DNA from: Candidatus Nitrotoga arctica
Lineage (GTDB): Bacteria > Pseudomonadota > Gammaproteobacteria > Burkholderiales > Gallionellaceae
Assembly (NCBI RefSeq): GCF_918378365.1
Contig: NZ_OU912926.1
Span: forward strand, 1,612,001-1,676,000
Length of the DNA stretch: 64,000 nt
Reading direction: 5' to 3'
The translations under genes were made by a program, and so were the position numbers. Positions 27,223 through 36,274 of the stretch are shown piece after piece. Position 1 is the first letter of the stretch, and each line of letters starts with the position of its first letter. The notes below the pieces were generated by a model. It saw only the letters and a list, made by a program, of their open reading frames with translations. It was not told the DNA's origin and ran no database searches.

Positions 27223-28479
27223 TTAACCTTTATCTTTTGGAGAAAAGTTTTTTAGTAACTCTTTTTGTTCGTCAATAACGTTGGAAGCTCGCCAATAAAG
27301 TCTTTTGAGGAAGCTCGGTTGCCGGACACCATTCTCATTCATTTCAAAGTGGTCATTCATGGGCGCGAACTCTGCTCGGCTGAGAGCATCCCGAGTCTCT
27401 TCCAGATAGGCGCTTCCCCATTTCAAGTCCGGCTCCAAGTGGTTGCCCTCTGCCCATTCATTCCAAGCGTTCACGAAAACGATGCGTTCTTCCCCCTTGT
27501 ACTTGCGAATAGTTTTCTCGATTGTTGACCTTAGCCACGCCCCATACTTGCCTGGTGTCGACCCTACGTAAAGCCAAGCACCGTGCTTTCTGCGCGCACT
27601 ATTGTCCCAGGAAGGAGTCACACAATGGAAACGGGTAAAATCTGCATCGGGCCTTCGCAGCGTTCCTTCTGCCATGGCATTATAGTGTGCTACCTTGTTT
27701 TCGAGGTAGCTTCTTGGCAACAAACCTGTATACGCAAGGAACCGATGGAATCGGCTTTGGTACATAAGTTTACCTACAGTCGTATGATCGGGCGCAAACT
27801 CCACGGCAGCATCAAACCCAATATTCCGCGGATCATTGTCTGAGAAATTTTCAACTCTTGCCAGATATAAACCACCAATCCCGGCCCGCCTTGCGGCCTC
27901 TCGCCAGATTTCGGCCGTTCGGGCCGGATCAGGCATAAGTTCAGTGCGATAAACAAGAAACAGTGGCTTACCATCGATACGGATGTAGCGCTTATCGCGA
28001 AAAACGGGCATCAGATTCTCGATATGGGCCAAATCATCCTCATGAGTGTATTTCTGTTCGAGTAGAACATTCTTTTCTCCACCATCCCAAGTCCTGGTCC
28101 AGTTCTCGTTAGCCCAGCACAGGCAGAAAGGGAAATCTGGCTTGCCTGAGTCTAGCACCTCGTTGAACGGCCGCTCCAGGATGCGGCGGCCATTGAACCA
28201 ATAGTGGTAGTAACAAAAGCCATGGATGCCATGCTGGCGCGCGAGCTCAGCTTGCGCCTCGCGCACCTCAGGCAAACGCAGGTCGTAAAAACCCAGATCG
28301 GCAGGAATATGCGGCTGATAGTGGCCTGGGAAAAGCGGCTTGGCTTTCGCGACATTAGTCCACTCGGTAAAGCCCTTGCCCCACCATTCGTCGTTTTCAG
28401 GGATGGGGTGGAACTGGGGGAGGTAGAAGGCGATAAGTCGCAGTTGCCTCGCCGTATCATTAGTATTGTTCGTGCTCAT
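27223..28479 (-). CDS. WbsX-like glycan biosynthesis protein, second copy
   Basis: A 418-residue WbsX-family protein. LIAFYLPQFHPIPENDEWWG, KGFTEWTNVAKAKPLFPGHY and HGFCYYHYWFNGRRILERP are nearly the same as in the gene at 24774-25835. The FVNAWNEWAEGNHLEPDLK motif lies near residue 350. It has an extra C-terminal tail of about 50 residues. ATG 28479 overlaps the stop of the GT4 gene upstream (ATGA), so translation is probably coupled; a TTG at 28494 is less likely. The family is tied to O-antigen and capsule synthesis, but the exact reaction is unsettled. Confidence 0.88.
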   Translation of the reverse strand: MSTNNTNDTARQLRLIAFYLPQFHPIPENDEWWGKGFTEWTNVAKAKPLFPGHYQPHIPADLGFYDLRLPEVREAQAELARQHGIHGFCYYHYWFNGRRILERPFNEVLDSGKPDFPFCLCWANENWTRTWDGGEKNVLLEQKYTHEDDLAHIENLMPVFRDKRYIRIDGKPLFLVYRTELMPDPARTAEIWREAARRAGIGGLYLARVENFSDNDPRNIGFDAAVEFAPDHTTVGKLMYQSRFHRFLAYTGLLPRSYLENKVAHYNAMAEGTLRRPDADFTRFHCVTPSWDNSARRKHGAWLYVGSTPGKYGAWLRSTIEKTIRKYKGEERIVFVNAWNEWAEGNHLEPDLKWGSAYLEETRDALSRAEFAPMNDHFEMNENGVRQPSFLKRLYWRASNVIDEQKELLKNFSPKDKG

Positions 28480-29654
28480 GCTTTCAATCTCCAAAGCACG
28501 TACTTGTCTAGGTAGTGCGGGGCAAGCATTTTTATGCGCTTAACCACGGACATGCGCTTCGGTGGGCGGGCGACTAAACCATCCAAAATAGGTGCAATTA
28601 GGCATTCTGCCGCTTGCTCAGAGTAGCGGTCATTGATGAAATTCCAACCATTTCTGCGAACGGTCTCGTAGCGGTTCCGGTCTTGCCACAATATTGCTAT
28701 AGCATCGACGAACGCTTGAGGTGTATCGCATGCCAGTACATCTTCGCCAATTCGGAAGCCGAAGCCTTCGATACCGATCGAAGTCGAAACGACTGGCAAA
28801 CCATGCGCCATTGCCTCGCCGATCTTTCCTTTGATACCTCCGCCGTAGCGAAGTGGTGCAATGGAAATATCACTTGATAGGAGTAAAGGGGTTGTTTCTG
28901 GCACGAAACCCACCACCTGCACGTCGTCCGCGGCTAAGGCTTTAACTTCGTCGGTGGGCGCGCTGCCAATGATGCGCAATCTGAACTGTGGGACCGTTTG
29001 ACGTAAAAGTGGGAGCATCTCCCGGCAGAAATAAATCATGGCATCAATGTTAGGCGCCCACTTATAGCAGCCTATGAAAATTAGTTCCAATCTGTCTCCC
29101 CACTGATGAGGGGCAAGCGGCAGAATTGCGTGAATATTAGGGATTACATCGATTTCGTTACGTAGCCCCTCGTTACGTAGAACACGGCTATCTTCTTCGC
29201 TTACCGTTAGCACGAGATCCGCTTGGCGGTACACGGTCAATTCGCTACGTTTGATTACTTCGGCATGTTCACGATCTGAGCGCAAACCGGTCAAATGTGC
29301 TTTGGAACGCAAGCGATGAAAGTGGACATCTACTGAATCTACCACCACACGCGCTCTCGGCTGCCAAGCCCGTACGAACTCAAGCAAGCCTTCAGCGACA
29401 AAGTAGAATTCGAAGAAAACTATGTCGAAGCTTTCACGCCTGAGCAGATGTTCGAAAGTGCCATTTTCAATGCGGACGCCAAGGTCACTCAATGCTTGGG
29501 CAGCGGCATCTAGTTCGGTCGTGATCGTCATGTCTTCGGAATAGAACGTGATTTCATGAGTGCGAGCCAGAAGCGAAAGCAGTGTAAAAAAGCGCAGCTC
29601 GCCTGAACTTTGGTCCGGGTATGGAATGTCATAGGAAACGGCAAGGATCTTCAT
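28476..29654 (-). CDS. Glycosyltransferase family 4 protein
   Basis: A 392-residue GT-B fold glycosyltransferase. The N-terminal domain begins ILAVSYDIPYPDQSSGELRFF, typical of GT4 enzymes that sense a peptide- or lipid-linked acceptor. The donor-binding half has LIFIGCYKWAPNIDAMIYF near residue 190, then SDISIAPLRYGGGIKGKIGE and AMAHGLPVVSTSIG (about residues 265-298). These match the GT4/Glyco_trans_1_4 pattern in which a Lys and Glu bind the sugar nucleotide. Its ATG is clear and a 184-bp gap separates it from the next gene upstream. Acceptor and donor are not known. Confidence 0.9.
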   Translation of the reverse strand: MKILAVSYDIPYPDQSSGELRFFTLLSLLARTHEITFYSEDMTITTELDAAAQALSDLGVRIENGTFEHLLRRESFDIVFFEFYFVAEGLLEFVRAWQPRARVVVDSVDVHFHRLRSKAHLTGLRSDREHAEVIKRSELTVYRQADLVLTVSEEDSRVLRNEGLRNEIDVIPNIHAILPLAPHQWGDRLELIFIGCYKWAPNIDAMIYFCREMLPLLRQTVPQFRLRIIGSAPTDEVKALAADDVQVVGFVPETTPLLLSSDISIAPLRYGGGIKGKIGEAMAHGLPVVSTSIGIEGFGFRIGEDVLACDTPQAFVDAIAILWQDRNRYETVRRNGWNFINDRYSEQAAECLIAPILDGLVARPPKRMSVVKRIKMLAPHYLDKYVLWRLKA

Positions 29655-29838
29655 TTTAAAGTATAGGAAAGTGAGTCATGAATGGGGCCTTAGTCCTAAA
29701 TATTGAAAAGCAGCTTGTGATTGCGCGCCAAAAAACAGGAATAGCATAAAACAAAGGGTGCCGGAGACTGATCGAATTGGTGAATAAAATCGGAGATTAT
29801 AATAAAATCCCTAATGACTGTGCTTGTGGGGACCACGT

Positions 29839-30948
29839 TCATATCATTGTTTTCGATTGTCTGAGTGTTCTTACCTTCGGCGGGCAGTTTCCGAACCTGC
29901 CCAAGTAATAGTCACGTAGACCCATCAGCGTAGCCTGGTTCATTGGATTGGCCAGGTTTCGTCTGAGAGTTTTGATCCAGCTGAAAAATGACCATAGCAA
30001 TTTCTTCACAAATGGAAGGTCCGTCTGGGGCAAGCTTAGTGGCGGTAATAGAATTTGTAACAGCGTTTGGCGAGCTTCTTCGTGCAGTTGTTTCATCGTT
30101 TGAGGCGAAAGATTTTTTTTCCCCCACAGCAGTTTGTTCCGTTGCATAAAATATTCAACCAATGGTGAGTCAGCTCCTCCGAACGAAGAGGATACTTTGT
30201 GCCAAAGTTTTGCATTAGGAACAAAGATGCACTTGTGCCCTTTCGATCTTGCCCTGTAACACCAGTCTGTCTCTTCGTATGTAAGAAAAAAAATTTCATC
30301 CAAAAGCCCAACGCTTTTGAAAGTTTCGATGCTCGCAAATATTGCGCATCCGGTTATATAGTCAGTTTGGGTGACATTATTAAAATCTGGGCCATCAATT
30401 TGATCAAATCCAATATGCTCAAAACTGTTGGCGCTCTCATTCCAGTGTCCCCCGGCGAACCAAAGTGTATGGGGTCTGTCATAAAAAAAAATTTTTGCAC
30501 CTAAAATAGAATTTGCGGGAAGAGTTTTTGTTGCTGAGATAAATGAGTCCAGCAGATCAGCTGACACAATAGTGTCATTGTTTAGTATCAAGACATAATC
30601 TGCGCCGCTTTCGATAGCCCAACGAATACCAACATTATTCCCTCCAGCATATCCGAGGTTTGCGCCAGTTTTTAATATGGTGACGTCGGGATATTGCCTG
30701 GAAATGGTCTCGACAGAATCATCGGTCGACCCGTTGTCGACCAGGATTATCTCGAAGTTTGGGTAGTGAAGTTGCTTTATGGAGCCTATGCACTCAAGCG
30801 TGTCTTCCTTTCCGTTCCAGTTAAGTACGATAACGGAAACTATCGAGACTGGAGCTAGATCTTCCTCATTTCCAACTATTGAACCATGCGCATCTAGTGA
30901 GGTGGCTAATGGTGTAATGTTGTGCATAAGACTTGAGTTCGTTAACAC
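29839..30948 (-). CDS. Glycosyltransferase family 2 protein, rhamnosyltransferase-like
   Basis: A 369-residue GT2 enzyme with the pattern of WbbL/RfbF-type rhamnosyltransferases. It has VSVIVLNWNGKEDTLECIGS near residue 38, IILVDNGSTDDSVETI near 70 and the metal motif ILNNDTIVSADLL near 122. The GCAIFASIETFKSVGLLDE and EETDWCYRARSKG segments near 210-235 are also typical. The start is uncertain: GTG 30948 directly follows the upstream stop, while ATG 30927 is seven codons later, and neither has a clear ribosome-binding site. The sugar moved may be a deoxyhexose, by family habit only. Confidence 0.88.
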   Translation of the reverse strand: MLTNSSLMHNITPLATSLDAHGSIVGNEEDLAPVSIVSVIVLNWNGKEDTLECIGSIKQLHYPNFEIILVDNGSTDDSVETISRQYPDVTILKTGANLGYAGGNNVGIRWAIESGADYVLILNNDTIVSADLLDSFISATKTLPANSILGAKIFFYDRPHTLWFAGGHWNESANSFEHIGFDQIDGPDFNNVTQTDYITGCAIFASIETFKSVGLLDEIFFLTYEETDWCYRARSKGHKCIFVPNAKLWHKVSSSFGGADSPLVEYFMQRNKLLWGKKNLSPQTMKQLHEEARQTLLQILLPPLSLPQTDLPFVKKLLWSFFSWIKTLRRNLANPMNQATLMGLRDYYLGRFGNCPPKVRTLRQSKTMI

Positions 30949-31947
30949 TTATGATTTTTGAAAGAAGAAACAGCCGCGACCCCCGCGGCCCTCCTTATTA
31001 GCTGATTCAGCACGAGCTCGAAAGTCGGTCATTTCGCGATATGTGAAGTTGCTAAGTGCAGGATTACGCATAAAAGATGTATCAGACATCAACGGCAAAC
31101 CTCTGCGGTATTGCTCACTACCCCAGAACTCGAACTCTGTCGAGTCCCAGCAATTATCGACGAGGTTGAATCCTGCTTGTTCTCCAGCCAACTTTATACT
31201 CTTGAGTGAATGTAAATAAAAATGCCGGGGGGCATCGAGTTCAACCCAGTCAGTTCCATACTGTTCCCACACGAGCGACGAAACTAATGGGATGCGCACC
31301 AAACAGAAACCGCCTGGCGTTAAAATGTTGTTAACAGCCTTTAGTGCATCGGTCTGGTTGGGAATGTGTTCAAGCGAATGGTGAAGGCTCACTAAATCGA
31401 ACGGACCAGCTGTTTGGTCAATATGTTGCTTCATGATGTTGATGCCATTGACATTAACATTTTTTTCAATGTAAGGATCTACCCCTAATAGATTCTTAAA
31501 GCCAAGTTGCTTAAGTGTATGTAGCCATCCTGATGCTGAGCCACACCCTACGTCAAGAAATCGAGCTTTAAATGACTGAATCTGACATTTTTTCAGCCAA
31601 GGGCCGATGACGTTCAACTGGTACGGCATGTCTACAATATAACTAGCTAGTTTGGCAAGTTTATAGTTCCTACCGAAGAGAGCATTACCAACGCGCAAAC
31701 GCTCCATTGTCATTCGAAAAACCGACCCCTGTGTTAAAGGTTGTTCCTGCGGGTTCATAGAATAATAATTCGACGGGTAGAAGCGTGCTATATCTGCGGG
31801 AATTTCAGATATCTGTAGGCAACCACACGATGAACATTGAAAATATTCAAATTCCTCTTTTGTTCCGAACATCATTTCCCGTGGAAGGTATATTGCATGC
31901 TTGTCTGCAACATGGCAAATCCGGCAACGGTACAAGTCTCCAGTCAT
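30949..31947 (-). CDS. Class I SAM-dependent methyltransferase with N-terminal Cys cluster
   Basis: A 332-residue methyltransferase. The N-terminal 50 residues hold CRIC and CSSCGC pairs that may bind zinc, as in sugar C-methyltransferases and related enzymes of polysaccharide clusters. The SAM-binding motif is FLDVGCGSASGWLHTL near residue 130, followed by FDLVSLHHSLEHIPNQ near 185, which is motif II, and a LTPGGFCLVRIP segment. ATG 31947 leaves a 5-bp gap to the ABC transporter gene upstream; a start at 31977 would overlap that gene. The target may be a terminal sugar that caps chain growth before Wzm/Wzt export, a role known for such methyltransferases in other species but only inferred here. 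Confidence 0.85.
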   Translation of the reverse strand: MTGDLYRCRICHVADKHAIYLPREMMFGTKEEFEYFQCSSCGCLQISEIPADIARFYPSNYYSMNPQEQPLTQGSVFRMTMERLRVGNALFGRNYKLAKLASYIVDMPYQLNVIGPWLKKCQIQSFKARFLDVGCGSASGWLHTLKQLGFKNLLGVDPYIEKNVNVNGINIMKQHIDQTAGPFDLVSLHHSLEHIPNQTDALKAVNNILTPGGFCLVRIPLVSSLVWEQYGTDWVELDAPRHFYLHSLKSIKLAGEQAGFNLVDNCWDSTEFEFWGSEQYRRGLPLMSDTSFMRNPALSNFTYREMTDFRARAESANKEGRGGRGCFFFQKS

Positions 31948-31952
31948 AAATA

Positions 31953-33209
31953 TTAACGGCCTTCCTTTAATTTGCACGCCTGGATGTCATCGAGCGACCA
32001 GTCGACATCGAGGGTGACGAATCCGTCTCTAGCGCTTGTTGTTAAAATGCCTCCAGCTTTCGGGATGACTTGAAAATGAAATAAGTTTTCCGCATAAAAG
32101 ACAGTGCGGACAGCCTCACCATCGGTCACGCCAGCTCGTAAAGAGTATATTCCAGGAAGGAAAGGGAAGCGTATAATTTTGCATCGCAACACATACTCCC
32201 CGGGAAGAATGGTGCCATAGTGCTTTATATTTTCAGTATTTTGAGTAGCCAAATAGAGAAAGTCTGGCGTATGAATTCCTAACCCAAAGGTGGGGTTACG
32301 AAGCTCTTTATGTACTCTAAAATGCATTGATGCAGTTACGTCGGAATTGCTTTCTACTCTATCTATTTTACAATTATGCTTATTGATGAACTTCAGGTCA
32401 ATAAGATCGAACTCTTCTGTGGAGACCGAGCTTGTCGAGATATCACCAATCTGTGTTTTTATTTTTTCATCGCTGCGAGCAAAGAAAAGATCACAAACAA
32501 CTTCGGGAAGGCCATCAGCTGCAACTTGCCCATGATCTAATAGAATCGCGCGCCCAGAAAGGCGCTCAACCTGACGAATGTTATGGCTAACTAGCAATAC
32601 AGTCTTTCCCTGCCGTTTGATCAAATCCTCCATCCGGTCAAAGCATTTTCGCTGAAATGCCAGATCTCCTACCGCCAAGACTTCATCGACGATAAGGATA
32701 TCTGACTCGACGCTAGTAGCAATGGAAAATCCCAAGCGCACCTGCATACCTGAAGAGTATCGCTTGATTGGAGTATCGATGAATTCCTCCAGCTCGGCGA
32801 AAGCTACGATGTCGTCGAACTTACGCCTGATCTCAACTTTCGGGATGCCCAAGATGGCACCGTTGAGGTAAATGTTTTCACGTCCGGTAAGATCTCCCAC
32901 CAAGCCGGCGCCTACCTCAATTAGTGGAGCAATTTTGCCCTTGACTTGGACGGTGCCGCTAGAGGGTTTTGAGATGTTAGCCAGCAACTTAAGCAAAGTA
33001 CTCTTGCCAGCGCCGTTGTGGCCGATGATACCAACAACTTCACCTTGCTCGATGCTGAAGTTGACGTCGTCCAGTGCCTTGAATGGAGGACGTTCGTCTA
33101 TCGAATGGCCTCTGAGCCGCCGCCACTTATTGAACAAAGTAGTTTTCATGCTCTGTAATTGGCCGAGCTGGTATTCTTTGGTGACGTGGTTGACTTCGAT
33201 TATAGGCAT
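31953..33209 (-). CDS. wzt: Polysaccharide ABC transporter ATP-binding protein (Wzt-like)
   Basis: A 418-residue ATPase. The nucleotide-binding domain (residues about 1-245) has Walker A GHNGAGKST near residue 63, signature YSSGMQVRLGFSIA near 150 and Walker B ILIVDEVLAVGD near 170. Residues about 255-418 form an extra beta-rich domain like the Wzt C-terminal domain that recognises the finished O-antigen or its terminal cap. It pairs with the permease starting 2 bp upstream. This is the ABC-dependent route for exporting lipid-linked glycan across the inner membrane, and it is the only exporter visible in the window. Confidence 0.93.
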   Translation of the reverse strand: MPIIEVNHVTKEYQLGQLQSMKTTLFNKWRRLRGHSIDERPPFKALDDVNFSIEQGEVVGIIGHNGAGKSTLLKLLANISKPSSGTVQVKGKIAPLIEVGAGLVGDLTGRENIYLNGAILGIPKVEIRRKFDDIVAFAELEEFIDTPIKRYSSGMQVRLGFSIATSVESDILIVDEVLAVGDLAFQRKCFDRMEDLIKRQGKTVLLVSHNIRQVERLSGRAILLDHGQVAADGLPEVVCDLFFARSDEKIKTQIGDISTSSVSTEEFDLIDLKFINKHNCKIDRVESNSDVTASMHFRVHKELRNPTFGLGIHTPDFLYLATQNTENIKHYGTILPGEYVLRCKIIRFPFLPGIYSLRAGVTDGEAVRTVFYAENLFHFQVIPKAGGILTTSARDGFVTLDVDWSLDDIQACKLKEGR

Positions 33210-33211
33210 GT

Positions 33212-34030
33212 TCAGATCACATCCGCGAAATAGAATTCCGCCCGTTTGAAAAAGGCGTAGCTTAAAGGAAGCAGGATCGCCACCAAGATGATGCCCGGTA
33301 CCATGGCCGTCAGATCCGGTGGCTGGTTTCTTAGAACGACACTCTGAAATGCGTCAATGATGCCCGCTAGTGGGTTAAGGGTATATAAGGTATAGAGCAG
33401 GTTGGACCACTCGCCGGCAGCATGTTGCTCCAAAAGTTTATCCTTCACCAGTTGCAATGGATAGATGACCGGAGATGCATACATTAACAGAGAAAGAAGC
33501 ACGGGTAGAGCGGTACCCATATCCCGGTAGTAAACATTTATTGCTGCGCCCACAAATGCGATGCTAAGCGCTGCCAGAATGGTGTACAGGATAATGAGAG
33601 GGACCCAAAGCATGTAGATGCTGGGTATATATTGAAACCAAATCATTAGCCCTGCCAAGATGATAAAGTTGATGCCAAGCTCCACAAGCTTAGTTACGAC
33701 AGCCGTTATGGGGAATATCTCCCGCGGAAAATAGATTTTTTTTATCAAGTTGGCATTGCCAACTACACTGCTTACCCCTTCTGATGCAGATTCTTGAAAG
33801 AAAATCCAGGGCATGAGCGCAGCAAAGGTCAAAAGGGGATAAGGAATGTTGCCACTATCGATTCCAACAAAGCTCTTGACCAAGGTAAAAATCAGCATGA
33901 GGATGAGTGGCTTAATTACAGCCCAGGCAATACCTAGATAAGCCTGTTTATAGCGTAACGTCACGTTCTTCCAAGCCAGTACTATCATCAGTTCGCGGTA
34001 TTCGACAAGATTTTTTACGACTGCGATCAT
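33212..34030 (-). CDS. wzm: Polysaccharide ABC transporter permease (Wzm-like)
   Basis: A 272-residue ABC-2 type permease with about six membrane helices and an amphipathic N-terminus (LVEYRELMIVLAWKNVTLRYKQ split over the first 30 residues), typical of Wzm/KpsM/RfbA. LTFAALMPWIFFQES and the PREIFPITAVVTKL stretch (about residues 65-115) are family hallmarks. It starts at ATG 34030 with GGGAG upstream and is followed by wzt after 2 bp. It forms the membrane pore for lipid-linked polysaccharide. The 417-bp gap upstream may hold the promoter for this operon. Confidence 0.92.
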   Translation of the reverse strand: MIAVVKNLVEYRELMIVLAWKNVTLRYKQAYLGIAWAVIKPLILMLIFTLVKSFVGIDSGNIPYPLLTFAALMPWIFFQESASEGVSSVVGNANLIKKIYFPREIFPITAVVTKLVELGINFIILAGLMIWFQYIPSIYMLWVPLIILYTILAALSIAFVGAAINVYYRDMGTALPVLLSLLMYASPVIYPLQLVKDKLLEQHAAGEWSNLLYTLYTLNPLAGIIDAFQSVVLRNQPPDLTAMVPGIILVAILLPLSYAFFKRAEFYFADVI

Positions 34031-34447
34031 GTGCTTCTTGCTCCCTTTTTTACAGATGGTGGATTTTCCTTCGGAATGACATGCTTTTATTTCATACAGC
34101 TCTTAACCGATATTCATTTCTTCTTATTAATTTGTGCCATTCAATTAAAACTTAAGCGTAACCTTCATGATAAAACTCCTCGGATACTCATTCTCTTTTG
34201 ATATAGCGTTAAACTTGTGCCAATTGTTATTAGTAATCAAGCAATGATATTTTTGCATTTGGTGATCCACTGGTTGTTACGGACTCTGCAGAATTTACTT
34301 GAATATTATTAGTTTTTAAGATTCAATAAATTACAATGAACATTCGTATTTAGACCTTTCTCCTCTGTTATTAATGCAATTCAGATGACCTCGAAACGAA
34401 AATCGGGACTATTCAATTCACAGCATCTCTTGACGAGCGATCAACCC
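34031..34447. other. 417-bp AT-rich gap with possible outer-membrane barrel C-terminal remnant
   Basis: No intact gene is visible. On the minus strand, 34145-34273 reads without a stop and ends in EYPRSFIMKVTLKF, then a stop. An aromatic end with alternating hydrophobic residues after a PRS segment is the usual last strand of TonB-dependent receptors and other outer-membrane barrels. Nothing upstream extends it, as a stop occurs at about 34275. It may be a fossil of a lost receptor gene. The same bases also show GAGGAG seven bases before an ATG with seven codons (MKVTLKF), which is probably coincidence. The wzm operon promoter is expected here, but I could not define it. Confidence 0.35.
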
Positions 34448-35407
34448 CTATTCTTTACGTATCCATATACTGGCCCCAGTATTTTTCAGACATAGGGGCA
34501 TTTTTTCACGGAAAAAAGGCTCATAGAAATACTCCATAAATGTATTCATAAACACAACTCGGAATGCAGTATTGTATTGGAGAAAGGTACGCAACATATA
34601 CATCTCGTTCCATGCACGACCTTCGTAAACCCATTCTTTAGGATACTCAAACGGGAAAAAAATGTCATGAAAATGAATATGAACCCCTGGTGCGAGAGAT
34701 GGCAAAATATCGAAGAAGATACTATTTACATCGCTATTAATCTTGCTGACATGTGTAGAGTCTATGAATAGAATGTCATTCGCACCTAGTGCTTCAAACT
34801 CGCTCAAAGGCACATCCTGCAAACGTTTAGAAATTACCCTTGCCTTATTTTTGTCTTTTTCCTTCATAATTGACATTAGGAGTTCAGGAAAAGGCTCGAT
34901 GAAAGTAGTTTCAATTGAATTATTGAATAGCAGTTCATTTGTATCGAGAGTCACACCTGATGAAAAGCCCGAGCCAATTTCTATAATTTTTTTGGGATTA
35001 AGATGTCTTATCATGCAATAAAGAAAAATCGCATCTGAATATGAATATGCCGGATTGTCAAAGTAATACCGCATCCCTTGTGTTTTCTGTGATCGGAAAG
35101 GCAACTCTTTATAATATTGCAAAAAACCTTCAAGCAGATGAAGTTGTTCCGTTTCATGGAGCTCCAACCCCTGAATTACACGCGGCATCATTCCAAAGAT
35201 TATCGACTCGTCTTTCTTTATTTCTTCTAATGAAGGAATAGGAGAATAGAAGTGACCCGGAGGTACGAACCCGCAGTCGCTTCGTAACTGTTTGCATTCA
35301 TGGATAAGCGCATTGCATTCGGTACGTAATTTTTCCCGGTCGGAGATTAGCTCGTTTATTATTGGCAGCTTTTTCATGGCTGATTTAAGTGCAGTAACAA
35401 CAAACAT
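34448..35407 (-). CDS. SAM-dependent methyltransferase-like protein
   Basis: A 319-residue protein with a Rossmann-type methyltransferase core of the Methyltransf_24 kind. IIEIGSGFSSGVTLDTNELL near residue 140 is motif I, TTFIEPFPELLMSIM follows, ILFIDSTHVSKINSDV near 210 replaces the usual acidic motif, and PGVHIHFHDIFFPFEYP near 240 is typical of cephalosporin-hydroxylase-like and glycan O-methyltransferases. The N-terminal 80 residues are charged and probably coiled. The gene is more AT-rich than the cluster around it, a sign of separate origin. The 285-bp gap upstream holds divergent promoters for this gene and the plus-strand protease cassette, but I could not place them. Confidence 0.75.
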   Translation of the reverse strand: MFVVTALKSAMKKLPIINELISDREKLRTECNALIHECKQLRSDCGFVPPGHFYSPIPSLEEIKKDESIIFGMMPRVIQGLELHETEQLHLLEGFLQYYKELPFRSQKTQGMRYYFDNPAYSYSDAIFLYCMIRHLNPKKIIEIGSGFSSGVTLDTNELLFNNSIETTFIEPFPELLMSIMKEKDKNKARVISKRLQDVPLSEFEALGANDILFIDSTHVSKINSDVNSIFFDILPSLAPGVHIHFHDIFFPFEYPKEWVYEGRAWNEMYMLRTFLQYNTAFRVVFMNTFMEYFYEPFFREKMPLCLKNTGASIWIRKE

Positions 35408-35692
35408 GATTTATTCCTTAATGTTTTAATGAACTACAAAATTGTCCCTTATTACTCTCTAAAATGAAAATAATCGTGGCATTATGCCCATATCGGTGCA
35501 TTGCACCCTTATGTAGCACAGCTAACCATAGAGTCTATGCGCAACTGAGGAGAATGGTAGCATTGTCACAATAAATGAAGCTGTTGCTTTGAGCAAACAG
35601 ACCAATAAAAACTATCCCTTGTCCGAAATTATAATATTGAACCAAGCTTCGGAATTCCTGTCCCTACGTGATACCCCTTGGAGTGTCTTTGA

Positions 35693-36274
35693 ATGATAAA
35701 ACAATTTCTTTTTGCTTATTTGTTCAGTCTTTTGATTGCAGTGCCGGCCCGCGCGATGAGTGTGATACCCCTTTACATGGATGAAATCGTAACCGACGCC
35801 GCTATCGCATTTCAGGGTAAAGCTCTTGAGAGCCACAGCGAACGGGATCCCCAAACAGGTTCAATTGTGACGTATTCAACCTTTGAAGTGCAGGAAGTTC
35901 TCAAGGGTGAAGTCGGAGCCACACATACCATTAAACAAATCGGCGGGAAGATACAGGGGGGAATTAATCAAATAACAGGCGTGCCTACTTTTACAGTAGG
36001 GGAGAGTTATATACTTTTCCTGTACGGAGTTTCGGCATCAGGGTTCTCAAGTCCCGTGGGTCTTGAGCAGGGAAAGTTTAATATTGTCCCGGTGTCAAAG
36101 GGCTTTCATGTAACCAACGGCAGAGATTTCAAAGAAATGACATTGGGTATCCCTGATCACTTAGTGCCTCCATCAGCTCTAAAAAAAATGCGGCAGGCAC
36201 CGGGCCCTATTAAGCGGCTTGATCTTGACGAATTTAAACAGCTTGTGCGCCAGCAAAGGGGCGTTGCTAAATGA
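35693..36274 (+). CDS. Exported protein of unknown function, coupled to matrixin protease
   Basis: A 193-residue protein with a signal peptide (about residues 1-21, ending PARA). The mature domain reads as beta-rich, with DAAIAFQGKALESHSE, STFEVQEVLKGEV and ESYILFLYGVSASGFSSPVG, and has no catalytic motif that I recognise. Its pattern (transported, beta-rich, variable linkers, VLKG and ILFL elements) is like small proteins found beside matrixin proteases in other proteobacteria. The stop overlaps the ATG of the protease gene (ATGA), so the two are translated together. It could be a chaperone, inhibitor or substrate-presenting partner of the protease; none of these is shown. Note the opposite strand to all neighbours. 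Confidence 0.7.
   Translation: MIKQFLFAYLFSLLIAVPARAMSVIPLYMDEIVTDAAIAFQGKALESHSERDPQTGSIVTYSTFEVQEVLKGEVGATHTIKQIGGKIQGGINQITGVPTFTVGESYILFLYGVSASGFSSPVGLEQGKFNIVPVSKGFHVTNGRDFKEMTLGIPDHLVPPSALKKMRQAPGPIKRLDLDEFKQLVRQQRGVAK

Noticed and set aside
34164..34187. Seven-codon ORF MKVTLKF with a good Shine-Dalgarno sequence (minus strand)
   Set aside because: It overlaps in frame with a longer stretch that looks like the C-terminus of a barrel protein; a functional micro-peptide is less likely.
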